From NCBI GenBank assembly GCA_028023455.1, contig JAQFVV010006208.1, positions 7,424,963-7,488,962 of the forward strand: a DNA stretch of 64,000 nucleotides, in the 5' to 3' direction. Position 1 is the stretch's first letter. Each line of letters starts with the position of its first letter. The notes below the pieces were generated by a model. It ran no database searches and was not told where the DNA came from. It saw only the letters and a program-made list of their open reading frames with translations. A program made the position numbers and the translations under genes. This document shows, in pieces, positions 57,590 to 64,000 of this stretch. Origin of the DNA: Epiperipatus broadwayi (Eukaryota; Onychophora; Udeonychophora; Euonychophora; Peripatidae).

Positions 57590-58390
57590 TTCCACAAATC
57601 TCATATTTTAATGTTAGAAGCTTGTCGATTTATTAAATGCGCTTTATTCCTGTTTATAAAAATTGCCTCTTTAATTTTTCTTTTACTATGGTTTCTCTCT
57701 TCATGAAGAATTTTCACATTTTCAAAATTAAATTTAAATTTATATTTACATGTTTTTTTGTGATCAAAGAAAACTGAAGGAGATATTAAATCACCATTAT
57801 TTTTATTTTTTACACGCTTATATAACAAATCATGTTTCTTCAATCTTTTCTCAATACTGCACCTAGATTCACCTATATATGATAGCATACAATCACAAAA
57901 AATTTGATATATGACATTACTTTTCTGCTTGACAGGTATGACATCCTTAGAATTATTGACTAATTTATTAATATTGTTTGGAACTTAGAATGAAACATTA
58001 AACACATTCTTATATAAATCCTTAAAAAATTTTACTTGTGGATTTGAAATAAATGGAATAGATATCCATTTTTACTATTAATCTTCATTTCTTTTAAATT
58101 ATAATAATTTTTTTTAAATTGACATAAAGCATTGTTTATTTGTTCCATTTTATAACCAACATCAAGCAATTCCTTGGCAAATATCTCAATATTTTTCAGT
58201 TTATCACTTTGGTAAAGACATAATTTTTCATTCCGAAACAAAAAAGATTTAAAACTTGCCATCTTATGCATCATTGGTACTTTTGATTTATAATTTATAT
58301 ATCCTCTTTTTTGCAGTGGCTTAATTTTCACTACATCACTCTCATACAAGATAGAAATTGATTTCTTACCACTTTTAACACTCTTTATAA
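57590..58390 (-). pseudogene. Penelope-like element, RT end and GIY-YIG endonuclease
   Basis: Two minus frames belong together. 58349-58032 holds the end of the RT region: YINYKSKVPMMHKMASFKSF, LFRNEKLCLYQSDKLKNIEI, then FAKELLDVGYKMEQINNAL, the familiar VP-K-x5-L-x2-R / E-x4-L-GY-x3-I pattern. After a break, NVIYQIFCDC then MLSYIGESRCSIEKRLKKHD (57930-57830) is the GIY-YIG endonuclease core (CxC linker, YIGE, arginine-containing helix, H). It continues DLISPSVFF, FNFENVKILHEERNHSKRKI, KEAIFINRNKAHLIN to 57601. The RT palm is missing. It is the most complete Penelope remnant here and, as a family, differs from those at 31, 45 and 62 kb. Confidence 0.85.
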
Positions 58391-58519
58391 GGTGTTAAAG
58401 TTGATAGAAACCAGATGCTACCTTTTATGAGAGAGGTTTAATGAAAATTACACTACAGAAATATTCAAAATAGTCATGTTTCTATTTTAAACTAATTATA
58501 TGATTTTTTCTTTTTCATA
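58391..58519. other. No feature
   Basis: Short AT-rich spacer between Penelope and HHR-B sequence. Confidence 0.5.
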
Positions 58520-58945
58520 CCTGCACTCCAATATGTAATATATAGGGGTTTGAACTCAGACTTTCACACAATCCTCAACTATCCATGCTATGTAATACTG
58601 CTAATACACTTGGTCCCATGCATGTTGAAAAAATAAATAATCACCAGTATATGTATTTTGTGCTAAAACAGCACTCATCAGTTGATCCAGATTATCCCCT
58701 TCTTGATTAATATCTTTATAAACATTATTACATTCCATATTTAAAATTAATTAAATATAATTTATAAATATATTAAATAACCCCAATACTACCATATATT
58801 CAATTAAATTCATATAAATAAAAATACAGTGAAAGACAAATGACCCCCAAAAATGCATTTTGTGCTGAACCAGCACTCATCAGTTGGTCCAGGCCACCAT
58901 GTCTTACATACATCTCTATTTTATGAAAATATATAATTTCCAAAA
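58520..58945 (-). repeat. HHR-B elements, two partial minus copies
   Basis: Copy 1 (58540-58700) has tttgaactcagactttcaca (box-B-like), then cagcactcatcagttgatcc. Copy 2 (58835-58925) has the ribozyme part only. Both read gtgctgaaaca- or gtgctgaacc-type stem II with TTTTG in place of TTTCG next to it, so GAAA is changed to AAAA and the ribozymes should be dead. Confidence 0.72.
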
Positions 58946-59320
58946 CTTTTAGATTTCTATTTTTTATTTTAAACTCGCTGCAAATATATTTTTTTAAAAA
59001 TTGAAATGACTAATATATGTGGGATTTATTTATAAAGGTAAATTCACCCCCACATATATTTGTATACACAACATTCTTTGACTATAAGCGTAAATGTTGC
59101 TAAAATGATAGTTATAGAATATAAATTGACTGATAATAGATTTAAAATATTGAATTTACGAAGTTCCATTTTTTTGATCAGCTTCAAATCTTTACTTTCA
59201 GTCTACTCAGGATGACGTTTATCGGCAATTCTACTAATATTACTGCATTTCATATTATTTTTAATATATCTAAATCATTATATGACTGAGATACAGGCTT
59301 ATTATATACCTGGAGTGACA
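58946..59320. other. No gene seen
   Basis: AT-rich; nothing recognised. Confidence 0.5.
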
Positions 59321-59480
59321 TATGTAATACATACGGTAAATGGGCATAGACTTTCACTTGACCCACAACTCTCCACTCTATCTCATACTACTGATACACT
59401 TGAACACATTATGTCGAAAAGATAAATAATCACCAATATATGTATTTTGTGCTAAACCAGCACTCATCAGTTGGTTCAGA
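59321..59480 (-). repeat. HHR-B element, partial
   Basis: Contains actctccactctatctcata, then aaccagcactcatcagttgg; ribozyme core with GAAA changed to AAAA. Confidence 0.7.
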
Positions 59481-59954
59481 TTAAGATTGTAATGATATTA
59501 ATGATGAATGTGTACATGAGATGATCATTTCATGTACACATGAAATGTTATCCAACATTTTTTATGAATTACAATAATCTTATAACAAGTGACGAATATA
59601 TCTGATGTTTAAAAGCCCCACATTCTTAAAAAAAAAATAGAAGATTAATGACCTTGTTGAAAATATTTCTCTGTCTTATTGCAACTTTTAATTAATTTAT
59701 AAAATTAATATTGACCTTACCCCATTCCATTTATTATACTAACAGATTGAATGAAAATAGGAACCTATGCGAAGGCTAATGGTTACAGTTACGTCACTTG
59801 GATGAAATAACAATAGACAATGATAAATAAGAGACGGGGGAGGAATCAGTTTAGTTTATTGATGTTTCCAAGTGCACTTATACATATAGTAAATAATATA
59901 ATATAAAATATGTATAACTTCTAAATTGCATATCAAATTTTTTTAGTTATCTTA
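59481..59954. other. No gene; short hairpin
   Basis: Includes the hairpin gaatgtgtacatgagatgatc/gatcatttcatgtacacatg near 59505-59550. No gene. Confidence 0.5.
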
Positions 59955-60400
59955 TTTTAGGGATTCGAACTCAGACTTTCACACGATCCACTACTCTCAA
60001 TGCTATCTTATATTGCTGACCCACCTGATCACACACATGTTGAAAAGATAAATAATCACCAATATTCATATTTTGTGCTAAACCAGCACTCATCAGTTGG
60101 TCCAGATTATCATTTCCACACATATCTACAATCAGGGAGATGGTACTCTGGACCAACTGATGAGTGCTAGTTTAGCATGAAATATGTATATTGGTGATTA
60201 TTTGTCTTTTCAACATGTGTGGAGATGGTAATCTGGACCAACTGATGGGTGCTGGTTTAGCACTATTGACGATTATTTATCTTTTCAACATGTGTGTGAT
60301 CAGGTGGGTCAGCAATATAAGATGGCATTGAGAATAGTGGATTATGTAAAATTCAGTTCGAATCCCTCATATATTACATATATAAATGCAGGTTTAAACC
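59955..60400. repeat. HHR-B element, foldback with a ribozyme repeat
   Basis: Minus half (59958-60125): ggattcgaactcagactttc (box-B-like), then a minus-strand core. Plus half (60130-60390): two ribozyme units in tandem about 85 bp apart (ctggaccaactgatg at 60149 and 60233), then the complement of the tRNA-like part, ending cagttcgaatccctcatata. It ends 75 bp before the third PON exon. Confidence 0.8.
60152..60195 (+). ncRNA. Hammerhead ribozyme motif (HHR-B, + copy)
   Basis: Inner stem I ACCAA/UUGGU, CUGAUGA 60157-60163, stem II GUGCU/AGCAU (G-U foot) with loop AGUUU, GAAA 60179-60182, self-complementary stem III AUAUGUAU (one G-U), UA site with cutting expected after A60190. An outer stem UACU/AUUA is weak. 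In PON sense orientation, 280 bp before the exon. Confidence 0.75.
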
Positions 60401-60474
60401 TGTATAATGTATTATCTTATTTTAAAAAAATTGTTTCTAATATATATATATATATTCATTTTCTCTCTTTTTAG

Positions 60475-60637
60475 GGTTTAAAGTATATAGAAGGTTATTC
60501 AAATTTTAAGTCTGGCATTTATTTAATAGACTTAAATAATTTTAAAGATAAAGCTACGGACTTAAAATTTTTGGGAGATTTCAACAGCGAAGATTTAAAT
60601 TCTCATGGGTTAGGATCTTGGACTGATAAATCAACAG
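60475..60637 (+). CDS. Paraoxonase/arylesterase, exon with active-site loop and first catalytic His
   Basis: 163 bp, starting in phase 0 and ending one base into a codon. It encodes GLKYIEGYSNFKSGIYLIDL, then NNFKDKATDLKFLGDFNSED and LNSHGLGSWTDKST. The acceptor is ttttctctctttttag and the donor is gtaatt. GLKY aligns with Leu69-Lys70-Tyr71 of human PON1 (active-site wall). SGIYLIDLN aligns with the GKILLMDLN strand, and LNSHGLGSWTD with FNPHGISTFTDE, placing its His at the His115 catalytic position. The second catalytic His (family motif VVNHP) would be in the next exon, which is not in the remaining 3.4 kb. The reading frame is clean and the key residues are kept, so the gene is probably functional. 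Whether it prefers lactones or aryl esters cannot be told. Confidence 0.95.
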
Positions 60638-60645
60638 GTAATTTG

Positions 60646-60995
60646 CTACTTCATTTTTAGCTGGATGTTAAATACTTCAAATGGGTCTGGTCTGGGTATT
60701 GTGAATTTGGAATTGCACCTGGCCATCCATAGGGCATACGAGATAAATATAGCAATGTGTATGACTGGGAAGTCACCAGAGTGCAAGCAGCTTTTAAGGT
60801 CTAGGATCTTTAGGAGAGTAATGCTGCATTCCTCATTGATGGCTCTTCTGATGTCCTGATATCCTGGGCAGAGGGAAATGATATGTTCAAATGTTTCTTC
60901 ACCTCTTTGGAAGAGATGGGAAATTGGGTCTATCTTTGTCATGAATCTTCTGAAATGTAGGAACCAGCTAAACACATGCATTTATGACATTTTTG
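60646..60995 (-). pseudogene. Non-LTR retrotransposon 3' end (same family as 28 kb)
   Basis: The minus frame 60981-60646 reads MHVFSWFLHFRRFMTKIDPI, SHLFQRGEETFEHIISLCPG, YQDIRRAINEECS and SGDFPVIHIAIFISYALWMA. The C-terminal zinc-like motif ETFEHIISLC is intact. It parallels 28.1-28.45 kb block for block. It inserted within 10 bp of a PON splice donor without touching it. Confidence 0.8.
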
Positions 60996-61129
60996 ATTAT
61001 TGCTATCACAATATTGATACTGATTATTTTAGAAAAATAACTTTAATAGTTATTACTAATCATTTATTAACTCTTAACTGTTTAATGGCATTTGATTTCT
61101 TTTACTACAATACAATTAATAATAAATGA

Positions 61130-61585
61130 TCTAAATATCACATGATCACCATTCCCTATGTTCACACAAGCTGTTAATAAATGATCTATTGTACTGAATA
61201 AACATTCTTGGATCAGAAGTGAAGTTCAATTCTCTCACCTCTGATATTTGATAATGTCCTAAAAGACTAAGCATTGGGTTATTATTTTTAATTATAGTAA
61301 CATAACAGTAGTGCCACCTAGTACACATCTTAGTAATCAATGAATGCAAGAAGGTTTGTGTATAAAATCCCTATCTAATGCCTACACATCCAATTTCCCC
61401 AGACTAGTTTCTAGTTTGTGACTTTCTTCAGTGAGGTACTTTGGATTTGAGAGCACTGACCCTAGACTTTAGGATCTGATGCAATCTTCCAGCATCCACT
61501 AGGTGGCACTGGAGAGTTTGCTATTGTTATTAACAGGTGTGTAAGCATAGGAAATGGTGATCATGTGATGTTTTCTTATTTTTAA
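61130..61585 (-). repeat. HHR-A element, interrupted and decayed
   Basis: Left end catatgatcacc-like words at 61137, then about 100 bp of other sequence, then the minus unit from 61300 (acagtagtgccacctagta) to 61500 with a decayed ribozyme (core CUGAAGA, stem II lost). The right end gatcatgtgatg is at 61558. Confidence 0.65.
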
Positions 61586-61865
61586 TTATCCTGTCTATTT
61601 TTAATATCAATCGTTAAAATACACAGTGCTGTAATACTGTGTTTCTGTAGACAGGAAGTATTTTGTCGGAAAGTTTCTTTTTAAAATATATCTTATTAGA
61701 TTAAAAAATATTTTTATATGATATAATTAAAACTTCCATTCTACCATAAATGCTTGAAACATATGAATAAATACATCTGTATTCATAGGTTTCTGAGGCA
61801 GAATCGAAGTTCTAATTTCAATATATCTTAAAAAATATTACACACAGAAAAAAACAGCATACACA
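61586..61865. other. No gene seen
   Basis: AT-rich intron. Confidence 0.5.
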
Positions 61866-62200
61866 TGAGCAATAACCAAAAAAGAAGGCAGTTCCTTTTT
61901 TGATGACCATCAGCAAGAGCTTAACCATAGATTTGGGCATTCCCAAGCTGATATATTAAGCACAGAAAGGAATGACCCCAAGAGAAGAATCAAGGAAGCT
62001 TGTTTCATTACAAACGACACCAATTCTATAAACCGGAAAGACACTTGCTTTGCCATTTCCAGAAAATGGATAATATAAAACATAGTTTTGCATAAATTTG
62101 CATATAATAACATTGACAATCTACAGGCCTATAATTATGGAATAACGAAACTCTGAAAGCGCTCAGACTAAATAAATTGTTATATGAAGTAGTTTCACCT
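61866..62200 (+). mobile_element. Penelope-like element 3' end
   Basis: The + strand reads FDDHQQELNHRFGHSQADI, LSTERNDPKRRIKEACFITN and DTNSINRKDTCFAISRKW, then a stop. The KRRIKEA helix and INRK-x-CFA end are the C-terminus of the Penelope GIY-YIG endonuclease. The tail gcataaatttgcatataata matches those at 31 and 45 kb. About 50 bp further, ctgaaagcgctcag (62153-62166) repeats the GAAA plus palindromic AGCGCU of the tail hairpin at 30.93 kb. Confidence 0.75.
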
Positions 62201-62618
62201 TAAACGCATTAGCGCATTATTAATATCCATGTTTAATGTACAATTAAAAAAAAAGATATATTAATTTTTAACTAAAGTTTAATGTTATATCTGGGATAGA
62301 GATAATCTCTGATTTAACACTTTGATGTTCTAACAGCATATGACGTTCCAAGCAACTAAGATTTTGTTTATATTCGAATATATATATTTATTAATGAGAA
62401 ATTTTAAAATGTCTTATTTATTAATGACAATTTTAAAAAACCAATAAAAGATTATATATTTTTTAATTTTAAATAATTTCTGAATGTTTTCAAGAAATTA
62501 AAAGTAATTCATTTGATATTTTATTATCATTGGTGGTAGAAACTAAAAGTAGAAAACAATAGAATAAAAAGAGGGAAAATATAGTATATTGTCTAATTAC
62601 TTACAAAGAAAGAAGTAA
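62201..62618. other. No gene seen
   Basis: AT-rich; words near 62262-62316 resemble 37625-37672, possibly a further dispersed repeat. Confidence 0.4.
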
Positions 62619-63250
62619 ATGTTTTTATCACATGATCACTATCTCTTATACTAGCACATAATTGTTTATAAGCAAAGCAAAACTCTCCATACAGTAGTGC
62701 CACCCTGTGCCAACCAGAGTAATCAATGAATGCCAGAAGGTTTGTGCATAAAATCCCTATCTAATGCCTACTCATCCAATATCCCCAGACAAGTTTCTGG
62801 CTTGTGGCCATTGTCAGTGAGGAGCTTTGGATCTGAGAGCACTGCACCTAATAGGATAGTGGTGGCTATGGTTGTTAAAGATCCAAAGACACGGTAAAAT
62901 GTATGGATGCTGAATTGAGTTCAGATCATATGACTATATAAGCTATTGAGCTTAGATTGAAAATATTTTTGTGCTTTCAATTTCATTCTCATAGTTTTGT
63001 AGTTAAGTAGAGATAAAAGGTGGGTGCTGGAGCGTTGCATTACATCCTAAGATCTAGGTGCAGTGCTCTCAGATCCAAAGCTTCTCACTGATGATGGCCA
63101 CAAGCCAGAAACTAGTCTGGGGATATTGGATGAGTAGGCATTAGATAGGAATTTTATGCACAAGCCTTCTGGCATTCATTTATTACTCTGGTTGGCACAG
63201 GGTGGCACTACTGTATGGAGAGTTTTGATTTGTTTCTAAATATTTTTATA
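62619..63250 (+). mobile_element. HHR-A element, inverted arm plus sense unit
   Basis: Between near-identical flanks (taaatgttttta and taaatattttta, a probable 12-bp target duplication with one change) lie the end atcacatgatcac, an inverted arm (62680-62850) with a decayed ribozyme, and a sense unit (62850-63235) with an intact one. Confidence 0.82.
63073..63131 (+). ncRNA. Hammerhead ribozyme, type I (HHR-A)
   Basis: AUCCAA/UUGGAU, loop AGC/UA, UUCUCA/UGGGGA (two U-G), CUGAUGA 63088-63094, stem II UGGC/GCCA with a U-A foot, GAAA 63108-63111, stem III ACUAGU, expected cleavage after C63117. With 36054-36112 this is the copy most likely to be active in the family. Confidence 0.83.
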
Positions 63251-63351
63251 TTAAGTGGCAACTGTCTCAAATAATTTTTAAAAAAGTTAATTATTATTTA
63301 ATTTCCAAGTTGTGAATACTATATTTCAAATCAAAAATATGTTAAAGTCAG

Positions 63352-63638
63352 TATAAACCTTTAATCACACGATCACCATCTTTTATACTAGCACATAATT
63401 GTTGTAAACAAAGGCAAAACTCTCCATACAGTAGTGCCACCCTGTGCCAACCAGAGTAATTAATGGATGCCAGAAGGCTTGTGTATAAAATCCCTATCTA
63501 GTGCCTGGGGATATTGGATGAGTAGGTACTACATAGAGATTTTATGCACAAGCCTTCTGGCATCCATTGATTACTCTGATTAGCACAGGGTGGCACTACT
63601 GTATGGAGAGTTTTGCCTTTGTTTATAAACCTTTAATC
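63352..63638. mobile_element. HHR-A element, foldback with 15-bp target duplication
   Basis: tataaacctttaatc occurs at 63352-63366 and 63624-63638. The insert (63367-63623) is a near-perfect hairpin of the outer arms, joined at gtgcctggggatattgg, so the ribozyme core has been skipped. Confidence 0.83.
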
Positions 63639-64000
63639 TAGAGGAACTCTTATTTCCTGATATATCTTGTATTAACAATTTTTTCAGATTGATAGAACAA
63701 TATTATATCTTTGTCTCATTGTAAACCTGCATTTTAAAAGTGCCCTTATTTTGCTGAAAATTTAAATAAACATTTATTTTAATATTTACAGTTTTCTATA
63801 TATAGATACATTCTGTATTTAATATCACTTCTATTAATTTCAACCAGTCTTTATGGGTTTATCAAATATGCAATATGTTGATGATACAAAATTCAAAATG
63901 TTATTATAATAGTTTATAGGCCAGATCCTTAAATAACATTTTTAACAAACATGCAAATAATGTAAAATAAAGGGTATAAGAGATTGTAACTTGGGCGAAA

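Noticed and set aside
60638-64000. Further paraoxonase exon with the second catalytic His
   Set aside because: I searched for a VVNHP-like stretch between plausible splice sites and found none; it probably lies beyond the window.

Overview
This is animal nuclear DNA, very AT-rich (I estimate about 70% A+T by eye), and almost all of it is intron and decayed retroelement. The only host gene I can support is a paraoxonase/arylesterase (PON family) on the + strand. Three of its exons lie at 17512-17582, 36926-36981 and 60475-60637, separated by introns of 19.3 and 23.5 kb. They join in frame and carry the disulphide Cys, the two adjacent calcium-ligand acids, a GLKY active-site segment and the first catalytic His. 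The exon for the N-terminal anchor and all exons from the second catalytic His onward were not found. Long introns together with RTE, CR1/L2-like and Penelope-like elements, hAT and Gypsy remnants and tRNA-derived repeats suggest an invertebrate metazoan. The sequence alone does not let me name the phylum.

The striking content is RNA. At least four repeat families (called HHR-A, B, C and D here) contain a type I hammerhead ribozyme. I could fold each by hand: CUGANGA, stem II hairpin, GAAA, a tiny self-complementary stem III, a UH cleavage site, and a two-part stem I closed by complementary flanks. Outer stem I changes between copies while staying paired (AUCCAA/UUGGAU, AUUUAA/UUAAAU, UGUCCC/GGGACA). 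Copies end in target-site duplications of roughly 9-15 bp. The cleanest (39046-39544) is 1.18 copies of a 423-bp monomer, and another (31429-32070) has two hammerheads 378 bp apart. These are the hallmarks of retrozymes, small non-autonomous retroelements that spread through hammerhead-processed circular RNA. A fifth family (HHR-E, with 13- and 19-bp duplications) has a hammerhead-like hairpin with one extra base and forms a tandem array at 43.0-43.65 kb.

Layout. 1-17 kb: RTE fragments, HHR-A and HHR-B copies, a CR1/L2-like 3' end (6.2-7.3 kb) and a gutted Gypsy element (11.1-13.1 kb). 17.5-36.9 kb (first long intron): HHR-A/B copies, hAT remnants, LINE ends, and a Penelope palindrome with an HHR-D dimer inserted in one arm. 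36.9-60.5 kb (second long intron): HHR-A, C, B and E copies, an RTE element split by later insertions, a solo LTR and a young non-autonomous LTR element of one family, a CR1/L2-like element with an SGNH esterase in ORF1, a Penelope element, and an HHR-B cluster just before the third exon. 60.6-64 kb: a LINE end 9 bp past the exon, a Penelope end and HHR-A copies.

Penelope-like elements are known to carry hammerheads in their terminal repeats and are the proposed drivers of metazoan retrozymes, so the Penelope remnants beside the HHR families make a coherent system: autonomous elements plus ribozyme-bearing parasites. Several ribozymes lie in PON sense orientation inside the introns, so transcription of the gene would also transcribe them.
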